Positions 26,881 to 36,763 of a stretch of DNA of 64,000 nucleotides are shown piece by piece (within the stretch, counting starts at the first letter, position 1; every line of letters starts with the position of its first letter). The notes below the pieces were generated by a model. That model was not told the origin of the DNA, ran no database searches, and worked only from the letters and a program-made list of their open reading frames with translations. The stretch is taken from positions 48,237 to 112,236 of the forward strand of contig NZ_KB822575.1 in the NCBI RefSeq assembly GCF_000364605.1, written 5' to 3'. The stretch is from Nocardioides sp. Iso805N. GTDB lineage: Bacteria > Actinomycetota > Actinomycetes > Propionibacteriales > Nocardioidaceae. Both the position numbers and the translations under genes were made by a program.

Positions 26881-27654
26881 CTAGAGCACGGCGGACAGGA
26901 ATGCGCGGGCGCGCTCGTTCCTGGGGTTGGCGAGCACTTCGCCGGGAGGCCCGGCCTCGACGATCCGGCCGCCGTCGAGGAAGACGACCTGATCGGCCGC
27001 CTCGCGGGCGAAGCCGATCTCGTGGGTGACCACGATCATCGTCAGACCGGCGGCCGCGAGATCCTTCATGACGCCGAGGACCTCGCCGACCATCTCCGGG
27101 TCCAGCGCACTGGTCGGCTCGTCGAAGAGGATCAGCTGCGGGTCGTTCGCCACCGCCCGAGCGATGGCGACGCGTTGTTGCTGGCCGCCGCTGAGCTGGC
27201 GCGGGTAGGACGCCTCGCGACCGGCGAGACCGACCTTGGCCAGCAGCTCACTCGCACGGGACTCCGCAGCCTTGCGGCGTACGCCGGCGGCCAGCTGGCC
27301 CTCGACGATGTTCTCCAGCACGGTCTTGTGCGGGAACAGGTTGAACTGCTGGAAGACCATCCCGATCTTCGCGCGCTGGCGGGTGACGGCACGGTCGGGC
27401 AGCTCGCGCAGCCGCTCACCGTCCCGGCGGTAGCCGATGATCTCGCCGCCGACCTCGACGAAGCCCGCGTCCGGCTTCTCCAGGTGGTTCACGCAGCGCA
27501 GCAGGGTGGACTTGCCCGAGCCGGAGGGACCGAGCAGCACCGTCACCGAGCCGGCCGGTACGTCGAGGTCGATGCCCTCGAGCACCTGGTGGCGGCCGAA
27601 GTGCTTGTGCAGGCCACGGATCCGGACCAGCGCAGGGGTCACCGGGGCGCTCAC
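26881..27654 (-). CDS. Amino-acid ABC transporter ATP-binding protein
   Basis: The 257-residue ATPase is of the polar-amino-acid type (GlnQ/TcyC class). Walker [21 protein letters not shown], signature [15 protein letters not shown], Walker [21 protein letters not shown] and the H-loop [13 protein letters not shown] are all present. The GTG at 27654 overlaps the permease stop (GTGA). The Ala after PTS and the DPE motif are typical of importers of polar amino acids and cystine. Confidence 0.95.
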   Translation of the reverse strand: MSAPVTPALVRIRGLHKHFGRHQVLEGIDLDVPAGSVTVLLGPSGSGKSTLLRCVNHLEKPDAGFVEVGGEIIGYRRDGERLRELPDRAVTRQRAKIGMVFQQFNLFPHKTVLENIVEGQLAAGVRRKAAESRASELLAKVGLAGREASYPRQLSGGQQQRVAIARAVANDPQLILFDEPTSALDPEMVGEVLGVMKDLAAAGLTMIVVTHEIGFAREAADQVVFLDGGRIVEAGPPGEVLANPRNERARAFLSAVL

Positions 27655-28628
27655 ACGAGCCCCGCCAGGTCGCGACGGACCGTGCCGGCGAACGGCAGGC
27701 TGCCGCGCGCGACCTCCCACAGGCCGCGCGGCGCCGGGCCGCCCTTGCCGCGGGCGTAGTGCCGCTCCACGAAGTACTGCCCGATCGAGAGGACCGTGGT
27801 CAGGATGATGTACCAGATCGTGGCGACCAGCAGCAGCGGGATGATCAGGTAGTTCTGCTCGTAGATCAGCTGGACGCTGTGCAGCAGGTCGTGCGCAGCC
27901 AGGACGCTGATGATCGAGGTGGCCTTGAGCATGCCGATCACCATGTTGCCGCTAGCCGGGACGATCGCCGGCATGGCCTGCGGCAGCACGATCCGCCAGA
28001 AGATCCGGGCCTTGCCGAGGCCGAGCGACTTGGCCGCCTCGCTCTGGCCGTTCTCCACCGAGAGCAGGCCGCCCCGGATGATCTCCGCCGAGAAGGCGGC
28101 GACGTCGAGGGTCAGCCCGACGTACGCCGCGAGCAGGGCGGTGAACAGATGCGCGGTGTGGATGGTGGCGAAGTGGTGCACGAACGGGACGTCGAGCGAG
28201 AGCGTCGGGTAGAGCGAGGCCAGGTTGGACCAGAGCAGGAGCTGCACCAGTGGCGGCACCGAGCGGAAGAACCAGACGAAGCCGAAGCTCACTGTGGCGA
28301 GCACGGGGTTGCGCGAGAGTCGCATCACGGCCAGGCCGATGCCGAGGATGTAGCCGGAGACGACCACCGCGACGGTCAGCCAGATGGTCAGCAGCAGACC
28401 CTCGAGGATCGAGGGACGCAGGAAGAAGTAGCGCACCACGTCCCACTGGAAGTGCGGGTTGGTGAGGACGCTGTGCACCAGCGCCGCGACGGCGACGAGC
28501 GCGACCAGCGCCGAGATCCATTGTCCGGGCTTGCGCCGCGCGACCAGCCGGGCCGCGACGAGCTCGTCGTCGCCCGGACGCCGGTCGAGCGTGTCCACCC
28601 CATCGGTGGGTTCCACTGCCAGGCTCAC
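27651..28628 (-). CDS. Amino-acid ABC transporter permease
   Basis: The 325-residue permease belongs to the HisMQ/TcyB type. The N-terminal 40 residues are polar, then come about five membrane helices. The cytoplasmic EAA loop is SEAAKSLGLGKARIFWRIVL with QAMPAIVP, which docks on the ATPase. It starts at a GTG with GAGGAGG upstream and is the first gene of the importer operon. The 30-bp dyad at 28647-28676 lies directly upstream. Confidence 0.94.
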   Translation of the reverse strand: MSLAVEPTDGVDTLDRRPGDDELVAARLVARRKPGQWISALVALVAVAALVHSVLTNPHFQWDVVRYFFLRPSILEGLLLTIWLTVAVVVSGYILGIGLAVMRLSRNPVLATVSFGFVWFFRSVPPLVQLLLWSNLASLYPTLSLDVPFVHHFATIHTAHLFTALLAAYVGLTLDVAAFSAEIIRGGLLSVENGQSEAAKSLGLGKARIFWRIVLPQAMPAIVPASGNMVIGMLKATSIISVLAAHDLLHSVQLIYEQNYLIIPLLLVATIWYIILTTVLSIGQYFVERHYARGKGGPAPRGLWEVARGSLPFAGTVRRDLAGLV

Positions 28629-28646
28629 GTCGCCTCCTCGGTAAAC

Positions 28647-28676
28647 TACAAAGTCGATTGATCTTATCGAATTACA
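28647..28676 (-). promoter_or_regulatory. Shared 30-bp dyad operator (importer operon copy)
   Basis: Read on the minus strand, this element has TCGAT and ATCGA half-sites separated by seven bases, flanked by TGTAA and CTTTGT. Ungapped comparison with 32970-32999 gives 22 identical positions of 30. It lies 19 bases upstream of the permease start, in an unusually AT-rich patch. A common regulator of the two operons is inferred; none is encoded next to them. Confidence 0.7.
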
Positions 28677-28712
28677 AGACAGATGCTAGTACGTCGTCCA
28701 CATCGCGTCGCC

Positions 28713-30122
28713 TCAGCCCCGCCGCACGGCGAAGACGAGCGACAGCAGCTGCAGCCCGACGCCCAGCCCCAGCGCCGCGCCGACCCGGCCCGGCGCCGGC
28801 ACTCCCCCGGCCGTGAGCGCGATGCCGGTCGCGGCCGCGATGCAGACCGTCGCCGAGAGCCGCTGAGCGAGCTGCAGGAATCCGGCCGCCACCCCGCGCG
28901 ACGCATCCGGCGTGTGGAGCAGCGTGGTGGCCCGGTTGGGCGCGTCCACGCAGCCGCCCGCGAGCCCGGAGACCGCGTTGGTGGCGCAGAGCGTGACCAC
29001 GGCCGCGGCCGCGCCGAGATGGGGAAGGGCGAGGGCGAGCGCCAGGCAGACCAGCGCCTGGACCCCGATCGCCACCGCGATCAGCCGGGTGCCGAACCTC
29101 GCGGTCAGCCGCCAGCTGCGCGCCGAGCTCCAGGCGAACGCCGCCGCATTCGGCAGGAAGGCCGCCGCGACCAGCAGCGGCGTGACGTGCCGGTCCTCGA
29201 GCAGGAAGAGGGTGACCACCACGTTCTGGGCCTGCCCGGCCCCGAACCAGAACGTCGAGACCAGCGTCCCGCTGACGAAGCCCGGAGCCGCAGCCAGCGC
29301 GGGCGGGACGATCACCGCACCGGGTACGCGAGCGCCGGCGTACCTCTCCCAGGAGACGAACGCGATCAGGGCCGCCAGTGCCGCGGCCACCAGCCCGGCC
29401 GCGAGCGGGGTGGGCAGTCCCGGCTGCACGAACGGCAGCAGCAGCGCCATCGTCGCCACCGCCAGGAGGCTCAGGCCGAGCAGGTCCAGCCGGACCCGGG
29501 CGCCCGGGTCGCACGGCTCGGTCCGCGGCAGCCAGCGCAGCCCGAGGACCATCGTGCCGAGAGCCAGCGGGGCGCTGAGGGCCACCACCGCCCGCCACCC
29601 GATCGCGCCCGGAAGCACCGTGATCAGTGTCGCGCCGATCACCGGCCCGACCAGACCGGACAGGCCCCCAGCCACGCCGTACGCCGCCAGCGCCTTCACG
29701 CGGTCGGCGCCGTCGAAGAGATCCTGGACCAGGCCCAGCACCTGGGAGCTGATCACGCCGGCCCCGACGCCCTGCAGCAGGCGCGCCAGGATGACGAAGC
29801 CCGCCGCGGGCGCCAGCCCGGAGACCAGGCTGCCGATCCCGAAGAGCGCGATGCCGCCCAGGAAGAGCGGCCGGCGACCGCGGAGGTCGCCGAACCGCCC
29901 CGCCGGTACCAACGCCAGTCCGAAGGTCAGCGAGTAGCTCGCCAGCACCCACTGGACCTGCGCCGTCGAACCGCCCAGGTCGCGCGCCATCGAGGGCACG
30001 GCCAGGTTGATGACCGACTGGTCCACCAGCGTGGTGAAGCCCGCGGCCAGGCAGACCCACAGCCCCAGCGGCCGGGTCGGCGCCGCATCGATCGAGGTTG
30101 CCGACCCGGCTGCCAGGGTCAC
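28713..30122 (-). CDS. MFS transporter, DHA2 drug:proton-antiporter type
   Basis: The 469-residue protein has about 14 hydrophobic segments and DHA2 (EmrB/QacA) features. These are DQSVINLAVPSMARDLG in helix 1, WVLASYSLTFGLALVPAGRF in helix 2 and FGDLRGRRPLFLGG at the 2-3 loop. The GTG at 30122 overlaps the stop of the upstream monooxygenase (GTGA). It is the third gene after the GNAT-monooxygenase fusion and the monooxygenase, and may export a toxic by-product of the pathway or an acetylated intermediate. Substrate assignment is inference. Confidence 0.92.
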   Translation of the reverse strand: MTLAAGSATSIDAAPTRPLGLWVCLAAGFTTLVDQSVINLAVPSMARDLGGSTAQVQWVLASYSLTFGLALVPAGRFGDLRGRRPLFLGGIALFGIGSLVSGLAPAAGFVILARLLQGVGAGVISSQVLGLVQDLFDGADRVKALAAYGVAGGLSGLVGPVIGATLITVLPGAIGWRAVVALSAPLALGTMVLGLRWLPRTEPCDPGARVRLDLLGLSLLAVATMALLLPFVQPGLPTPLAAGLVAAALAALIAFVSWERYAGARVPGAVIVPPALAAAPGFVSGTLVSTFWFGAGQAQNVVVTLFLLEDRHVTPLLVAAAFLPNAAAFAWSSARSWRLTARFGTRLIAVAIGVQALVCLALALALPHLGAAAAVVTLCATNAVSGLAGGCVDAPNRATTLLHTPDASRGVAAGFLQLAQRLSATVCIAAATGIALTAGGVPAPGRVGAALGLGVGLQLLSLVFAVRRG

Positions 30123-31501
30123 GCGGTCCGGGCCCCGACGGTCCCGCCGGCACCGTCCACGACACCGTCCACGACCCCCGGCAGGGCCAGGTGGTCGCGC
30201 AGCGTGGTGCCCTCGTAGGCGGCGCGGTAGACGCCACGCTCCTGCAGCTCGGGGACCAGCAGGTCGACGATCTCGGTGAGCTGTCCCGGCAGCTGGTACG
30301 GCGTGACGTTGAAGCCGTCCACCGCCCGGGTCCGGACATAGTGTGCCCACTCCTCGGCGATCTCCCCCGGCGTACCGATGAACGAGGGGTGCGCGAGCTG
30401 CACCTGCCGGGCGAGGTCGACGATGCTCAACCCCTGCTCCTTGGACAGCTCGCGCCAGGCCTGGACCTGCGCATGCTTCCCGGTACGCCGATCGATCGAC
30501 AGCGTGCCTCGGGACGGATCGAGCTCGCCCTCGGCGGGCTCGATGTCCGGCAGCGGCCCGAACGGGTCGTAGGACGACAGGTCCGTGCCCCAGTACTGCT
30601 CGAAGAACGCCAGCGCGCGGGCCGGCGAGACTGTCTGCTCGTGGATCCAGCGCGCCTTGTCCTCCGCCTCGGCGCGGGTGGCGCCGAGCACGACGCCCGC
30701 GCCGGGCAGGATCCGGACCGCGTCGACGCTGCGGCCGATCCGGCGCAGCCGCGCGCGCAGGTCCACGGCGTACGCGACCGCCTTGTCGTAGGCCGTGTTG
30801 GCCGAGAAGACCACGTCGGCGTGGGCGGCGGCGAGCTCGCGGCCGCCATCGGAGTCGCCGGCCTGGAAGAGCACCGGCCGCCCCTGCGTGCTTCGCGGCA
30901 CCGAGGCCACGGCTCGGAAGTCGACCAGGTCGGTGTGCCGCTCGACCGTCGTGCCGACCGGTGTGCCCCACAGCTCCTTGGCCGCGTCGACGAACTGGCC
31001 GGCGCGGTCGTAGCGACGCTCGTGCTCGAGCCAGCCCGGACGGCGGAAGTTGCCGCCGGTCCAGGCGTTGTCGGTGGTGACGATGTTCCAGCCCGCGCGA
31101 CCGCCGGAGAGGTGGTCCAGGCCGGCGAGGCGACGCGCCAGGTCGGCGGGGTAGCTGTAGGTGGTGTTCTGGGTCGCCACCAGGCCGATCCGCTCGGTGA
31201 CCGCCGCCAGCGCGGCGAGCTGGGTGATCGAGTCGGGCCGACCGGAGATGTCGAGCTCGTAGACCTTGCCGCGGTTCTCCCGCAGCCGCTGGCCGTCACC
31301 GAGGAAGAACGCGTCGAACAGGCCGCGCTCCAAGGTCGTGACGACCTCGACGAAGGTCGCGACGCTGGTGTGCGACGTCGATTCCGCCCACAGCAGCTGC
31401 GGGCCGACGCCGGGATAGAACACCCCGAGGTGGACGTGTGCGGACGGGTCGGGTGCAGCACCGGTGTCGGGGGTGCCGTAGCGCTCGGCGGGACTGGTCA
31501 T
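30119..31501 (-). CDS. NtaA/SnaA/DszA-family flavin-dependent monooxygenase (CmoJ-like)
   Basis: The 460-residue protein is a bacterial luciferase-like monooxygenase of the NtaA/SnaA/DszA branch. It has FDAFFLGDGQRLRE, then SGGRAGWNIVTTDN and the late segment GTPGEIAEEWAHY. The ATG at 31501 has GAGGAGGG upstream. These FMNH2-dependent enzymes oxidise C-S or C-N bonds (DszA on sulfones, CmoJ on N-acetyl-S-alkylcysteine). The GNAT fusion upstream and the amino-acid importer nearby favour cleavage of an N-acetylated cysteine S-conjugate. The family is clear; the substrate is inferred. Confidence 0.92.
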   Translation of the reverse strand: MTSPAERYGTPDTGAAPDPSAHVHLGVFYPGVGPQLLWAESTSHTSVATFVEVVTTLERGLFDAFFLGDGQRLRENRGKVYELDISGRPDSITQLAALAAVTERIGLVATQNTTYSYPADLARRLAGLDHLSGGRAGWNIVTTDNAWTGGNFRRPGWLEHERRYDRAGQFVDAAKELWGTPVGTTVERHTDLVDFRAVASVPRSTQGRPVLFQAGDSDGGRELAAAHADVVFSANTAYDKAVAYAVDLRARLRRIGRSVDAVRILPGAGVVLGATRAEAEDKARWIHEQTVSPARALAFFEQYWGTDLSSYDPFGPLPDIEPAEGELDPSRGTLSIDRRTGKHAQVQAWRELSKEQGLSIVDLARQVQLAHPSFIGTPGEIAEEWAHYVRTRAVDGFNVTPYQLPGQLTEIVDLLVPELQERGVYRAAYEGTTLRDHLALPGVVDGVVDGAGGTVGARTA

Positions 31502-31511
31502 GGGGCCCTCC

Positions 31512-32972
31512 TCAGGCGGGTACGGCGTAGCGGTTGGCGGGGCGGCGCAGTCCGAGCGACTCGCGCAGCGTCGAGCCGGGGACGGGCGGACGATGCAGTC
31601 CCGCCTCGCGCAGCCGCGGCAGCACCTGGGCCGCCAGGATCGCCAGGTCCGCGGCGGAGGTCGGGTGCAGCCGGACGCCGTCGACGGTCTCAGCAAGCCG
31701 GATCAGGCGGCCGGCCAGCTCCTCGGCGGCATCAGGCCGATCGTCCAGGTCGACCTGCAGGTCCGCGAAGATCCGGGCCACCCCGCTGGCGTGCGCCCGC
31801 TCGATCCCGTCGGGATCGGGGACCAGCGCGATGTCGGCGGCATCGCCGAGCCCCAGGGCGACGTCGGCGATCACGACCACCTGGCCCTGCGGCGGACGCG
31901 GCGTGATCAGCGGCCCGACGATGTCATAGGTCGCACCCTCGAAGTCGACCCGGTGCAGGCGGTCGCTGGCGACGAAGCGCCCGGTGGCGACGTCCTTGAC
32001 GATCGCGTCGTCCTGCCAGGAGTCCCACAGCCGATGGGCCACCTCGACCGCGTCACGCGCCTCCTGGCGGGCCTGGTCGGTGGTCAACGCCGGGCTGCCG
32101 ACGGTGGCCAGCGCCGCGGTCGAGTCGGGAGCCGTCACGATCCACCCGGCGCGGCCGTCGGTGGCGTGGTCCAGGCTGGCCAGCTGGGTGGCCAGGTGGA
32201 AGGGCTCGGCGGTGGTCACCGGCAGGGTCGGCGCCAGCCCGATCCGGTCGGTGAGCAGAGCGGCGTACGACGCCCGGGTGCCGGCATCGACCCCGACCTC
32301 CGCAGCGGCGCCGACGCCGGTCGGCGCGCTGGCCGGCGCGTCCGCGAATGTCACCAGCGCGAACCCCTCCTCCTCCGCCCAGCGCACCCACGTCCGCACT
32401 CCTGCGGCATCCCGCGTCAGGGCACCGAGCTCCACGGCGAGAACCAGCCCGCGTGCCTCCTGCGCGGCGCCGCCGTCGAGGTCGAGAGCGAACGCGTACA
32501 GCACCCGTCCGTCGTCGAGGACGTGGGTCTCGCGCTCGTGCAGCCGCCGGAAGCCCAGCCGTGCGTAGAGCGCGTGCGCGCCCGTCATCTGCGGGCCGCT
32601 GTTCATCACCACCCGGGCCCGGCCGCGGGCTCGGGCGAGCTCGATGACGTGCTCCACGAGGAGCCGACCGACACCGCGGCGTCGAGCGCCCGGCGCGACC
32701 GCGAGCAGTCGGAAGTCGAGGTCGTTGTGCCGGGCGACCCGGCCGACCGGCCCGTTCTCCCCCGGCGTGGTGACCGCGCCGAGGAGCTCGCCGGACGTCA
32801 CGTCCTCGGCGACCCAGACCTGGTGGTCGCGGTCCCATCCGGCGACGTCGAGCAGCCGTTCCCGGTAGTCGGGGTCGAGCTGGTAGTCGTTCTCGTAGGC
32901 GGCCAGCGTCAGCTGGGCGACCGCGTCGTACTCCTCGCGCCGGATGCGGCGTACCTGTAACGTTGATGTCAC
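31512..32972 (-). CDS. GNAT acetyltransferase / luciferase-like monooxygenase fusion
   Basis: From the GTG at 32972 the protein is 486 residues. Residues 1 to about 165 are a GNAT domain with APGARRRGVGRLLVEHVIEL as the acetyl-CoA loop and GAHALYARLGFRRLHERETH. From about 170 on it is luciferase-like and somewhat reduced: LASLDHATDGRAGWIVTAPD and VEVAHRLWDSWQDDAIVKD. In Bacillus the equivalents (YtmI acetyltransferase and YtmO/YtnJ monooxygenases) are separate genes of one operon. The start at 32972 lies seven bases after a TATGAT box and has no ribosome-binding site. The longer ATG at 32984 falls in the promoter. The monooxygenase half may be catalytic or a partner for the next gene. Confidence 0.88.
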   Translation of the reverse strand: MTSTLQVRRIRREEYDAVAQLTLAAYENDYQLDPDYRERLLDVAGWDRDHQVWVAEDVTSGELLGAVTTPGENGPVGRVARHNDLDFRLLAVAPGARRRGVGRLLVEHVIELARARGRARVVMNSGPQMTGAHALYARLGFRRLHERETHVLDDGRVLYAFALDLDGGAAQEARGLVLAVELGALTRDAAGVRTWVRWAEEEGFALVTFADAPASAPTGVGAAAEVGVDAGTRASYAALLTDRIGLAPTLPVTTAEPFHLATQLASLDHATDGRAGWIVTAPDSTAALATVGSPALTTDQARQEARDAVEVAHRLWDSWQDDAIVKDVATGRFVASDRLHRVDFEGATYDIVGPLITPRPPQGQVVVIADVALGLGDAADIALVPDPDGIERAHASGVARIFADLQVDLDDRPDAAEELAGRLIRLAETVDGVRLHPTSAADLAILAAQVLPRLREAGLHRPPVPGSTLRESLGLRRPANRYAVPA

Positions 32973-32999
32973 AAAGACGATCATATTGATCGAGTTACA
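32970..32999 (-). promoter_or_regulatory. Shared 30-bp dyad operator (fusion operon copy), overlapping the promoter
   Basis: The element matches 28647-28676 at 22 of 30 positions without gaps. Its TCGAT half-site lies upstream of the -10 box and ATCG partly covers it, so a bound regulator would block RNA polymerase. The initiation codon of the fusion gene forms its last bases. Confidence 0.7.
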
Positions 33000-33009
33000 T
33001 GTTTTACAA
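32980..33009 (-). promoter_or_regulatory. Promoter of the fusion-monooxygenase operon, leaderless
   Basis: On the minus strand TTGTAA (33004-33009) and TATGAT (32980-32985) are separated by 18 bases. TATGAT ends seven bases before the GTG at 32972. This is a strong vegetative-type promoter placing the transcript start at or beside the initiation codon. Confidence 0.65.
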
Positions 33010-33049
33010 TGTGTCCACGTTGCGAGAGTCCCGCAGCGCCTGAAATGCC

Positions 33050-33093
33050 GAGTCGGCGCGATCGCAGGCTGTTGCCTGCGATCGCGCCGACTC
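33050..33093 (-). terminator. Strong hairpin downstream of groEL
   Basis: Perfect 20-base arms (33050-33069 and 33074-33093) with a four-base loop lie 24 bases past the groEL stop. No T-run follows, as is common in actinobacteria. Confidence 0.8.
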
Positions 33094-33117
33094 AGATGGG
33101 TCGAGCAATCTTAAAGA

Positions 33118-34830
<1,713 letters not shown>

Positions 34831-34844
34831 AATCAGGCGCTGTG

Positions 34845-35138
34845 TCAGGCGATCACAGCGAGGATGTCGCGCGCGCCCAGGATGAGGAACTCCTCGCCCG
34901 CGTACTTCACCTCGGTGCCGCCGTACTTGCTGTAGATGACCTTGTCGCCGACCGCCACGTCGAGCGGGATGCGGTTGCCGTTGTCGTCGACACGACCCGG
35001 ACCGACGGCCAGGACCTCGCCCTCCTGGGGCTTCTCCTTGGCGGTGTCCGGGATGACCAGGCCGGACGCGGTGGTCTGCTCAGCCTCGACCTGCTTGATG
35101 ACGATGCGGTCCTCGAGAGGCTTGATGTTGATCGACAC
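34845..35138 (-). CDS. groES: Co-chaperonin GroES
   Basis: The 97-residue protein is typical: [20 protein letters not shown], mobile loop [17 protein letters not shown], and [20 protein letters not shown]. It caps the GroEL ring. The GTG at 35138 has GGGGAGG upstream; the longer frame to 35282 crosses the CIRCE region and is not used. It is first in the groES-groEL operon. Confidence 0.97.
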   Translation of the reverse strand: MSINIKPLEDRIVIKQVEAEQTTASGLVIPDTAKEKPQEGEVLAVGPGRVDDNGNRIPLDVAVGDKVIYSKYGGTEVKYAGEEFLILGARDILAVIA

Positions 35139-35240
35139 GGTGTCGACCTCCCCTTCACACTGATCTGCTGTTGGGTGATGAACGTGGTTTGCCTGTCTCC
35201 CGGGCACGCCGTCGCGGGGGTCGTGCTCGTGTCGCAGGCG

Positions 35241-35267
35241 TTGGCACACTCGATCCGAGAGTGCCAA
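35241..35267. promoter_or_regulatory. CIRCE element 1 (HrcA operator)
   Basis: TTGGCACAC, nine bases, GAGTGCCAA: the CIRCE inverted repeat (consensus TTAGCACTC-N9-GAGTGCTAA) with a few changes, about 100 bases upstream of groES. HrcA repression at normal temperature is expected. Confidence 0.85.
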
Positions 35268-35275
35268 GTCAGACG

Positions 35276-35302
35276 TTAGCACTCAGCCACAACGAGTGCC
35301 AG
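35276..35302. promoter_or_regulatory. CIRCE element 2 (HrcA operator)
   Basis: TTAGCACTC, nine bases, GAGTGCCAG: the left half is a perfect consensus. The element lies eight bases beyond CIRCE 1, giving a tandem HrcA site. Confidence 0.88.
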
Positions 35303-35322
35303 ACCCTCCCCGCCCCGGAACC

Positions 35323-35366
35323 AGTAGGCCGAGCCTGTCGAGGCGCCTCGACAGGCTCGGCGTACT
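35323..35366. repeat. Dispersed palindromic repeat, copy 1
   Basis: The core at 35328-35361 is a perfect 34-base palindrome (half-site GCCGAGCCTGTCGAGGC). AGTA/TACT flanks extend it to 44 bases with one mismatched pair. The same CCTCGACAGGCTCG half-site recurs at 59367-59406, so this is a family of mobile or REP-like palindromes. Confidence 0.8.
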
Positions 35367-35396
35367 AGCTCGACGGCCTCGGCGTACGGTGTCGCC

Positions 35397-36575
35397 GTGG
35401 ACCTCGATGCCTTCGCCTGGTTGCTCACCGACGCCGGCCAGGAAGTGCTCGCCCGCGCCGTGACGCTCGGCGGCGAGGACCCGCTGAAGGCACAGTCGGC
35501 GTTGCGGCGGGAGTTCGCGGATGTTCCCGCGCCGTACGTCGCCGTGGCGATGAGCCAGGCCGGTCTGCGACGCCGGGCGACGGCGAAGTTCGGTGCGCTG
35601 GCCTCCTCGATGTACTTCACTCCCGACGGGCTGGAGCAGGCGACCCGGCTGGCCGTGGCCGAGCACCGCGCCGCCCGGCTGGTGGCCTTCGGAGCCGGCA
35701 CCGCCATCGACCTCGGCTGCGGCATCGGCGGCGACCTGATCGCGATGGCGCGGGCCGGCATCACCGCTGCGGGCGTCGACCTGGACCCCGAGCGGGTCGC
35801 GGTGGCGCGTGCCAACCTCGACGCCCTCGGCCTGCCCGTCGCGGTCTCCGTCGCGGACGCGACCGAACTCGACCACACGGCCTTCGCGGTGGCCTTCTCC
35901 GATCCGGCACGGCGGACCAACAACCGCTCCCGCGGGCGGCTGCTGGACACCGACGGCTGGACCCCGCCGTGGTCGTTCGTGCTCACGCTGCTCGCGCGCG
36001 ACGCGTGTGTGAAGGTCGCGCCGGGCATCGCGCACGAGATCATCCCCGAGGGGGTGGAGGCCGAGTTCGTCAGCGATCACGGCGAGGTCAAGGAGGCGGC
36101 GCTGTGGTCGGGCCGGTTGGCCACCGTGCGCCGGCGGGCGACAGTGATCGGCGAGGGTGGCCTGGCGACGCTGACCGACGAGGACGACCCGGGCGCGGAG
36201 GTGCGGCCGATCGGCGAGTACCTCTACGAGCCCGACGGCGCCGTCATCCGGGCCGGCCTGGTCACCGCGGTCGCGGCCGGCGTCGGCGGTGGCCTGCTGG
36301 ACGAGCAGATCGCCTACGTCACCGGCGACCAGTCCTTCCGTACGCCGTTCGCGCGCGGCTACCGGGTGCTCGAGGAGCTGCCCTACCGGGAGCGTGCGCT
36401 GCGGGCGGCGCTGCGCGAGCGCGGCATCGGCCGGCTGACGATCAAGAAGCGTGGGGTCGCGATCGTCCCCGAGGAACTGCGCCGGCGGCTCGCGCTCGAG
36501 GGTCCGAACGAGGCGACCATCGTGCTGACGCGGGTCGCCGACGAGGGCACCTGCCTGCTGGTGCAGCCGTTCTGA
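35397..36575 (+). CDS. SAM-dependent methyltransferase with C-terminal THUMP-like domain
   Basis: The 392-residue protein has a class I methyltransferase core with AIDLGCGIGGDLIAMARAG (motif I) near residues 100-120 and AVAFSDPARR as the motif IV region. The C-terminal 90 residues (ERALRAALRERGIGRLTIKK) form the THUMP-like RNA-binding domain seen in a conserved actinobacterial family. The target is probably a structured RNA but has not been defined. It starts at a GTG at 35397 next to the palindromic repeat and is divergent from the groES operon. Confidence 0.87.
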   Translation: MDLDAFAWLLTDAGQEVLARAVTLGGEDPLKAQSALRREFADVPAPYVAVAMSQAGLRRRATAKFGALASSMYFTPDGLEQATRLAVAEHRAARLVAFGAGTAIDLGCGIGGDLIAMARAGITAAGVDLDPERVAVARANLDALGLPVAVSVADATELDHTAFAVAFSDPARRTNNRSRGRLLDTDGWTPPWSFVLTLLARDACVKVAPGIAHEIIPEGVEAEFVSDHGEVKEAALWSGRLATVRRRATVIGEGGLATLTDEDDPGAEVRPIGEYLYEPDGAVIRAGLVTAVAAGVGGGLLDEQIAYVTGDQSFRTPFARGYRVLEELPYRERALRAALRERGIGRLTIKKRGVAIVPEELRRRLALEGPNEATIVLTRVADEGTCLLVQPF

Positions 36576-36763
36576 GGACCGGCGTACGGCTCTGGGGAAC
36601 GGCTCCAGGCATGGCCCCGGCGCGCTCTTTTCGGGCACCCGGCGCGCATTTCGTGACACTTGTCAGGGGTCGAGGGTGCGGTTGGTCGTGAATCACCCTG
36701 ACGTACCCCTGAGATGCCCCTGGCCGGAGCAGAAATGTCGCCTTGCTCGGTTAGGTTAAACCC

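Noticed and set aside
36663..36712. Inverted repeat TCAGGGGT / ACCCCTGA
   Set aside because: Eight-base arms with a loop over 30 bases are weak evidence for a terminator or operator.
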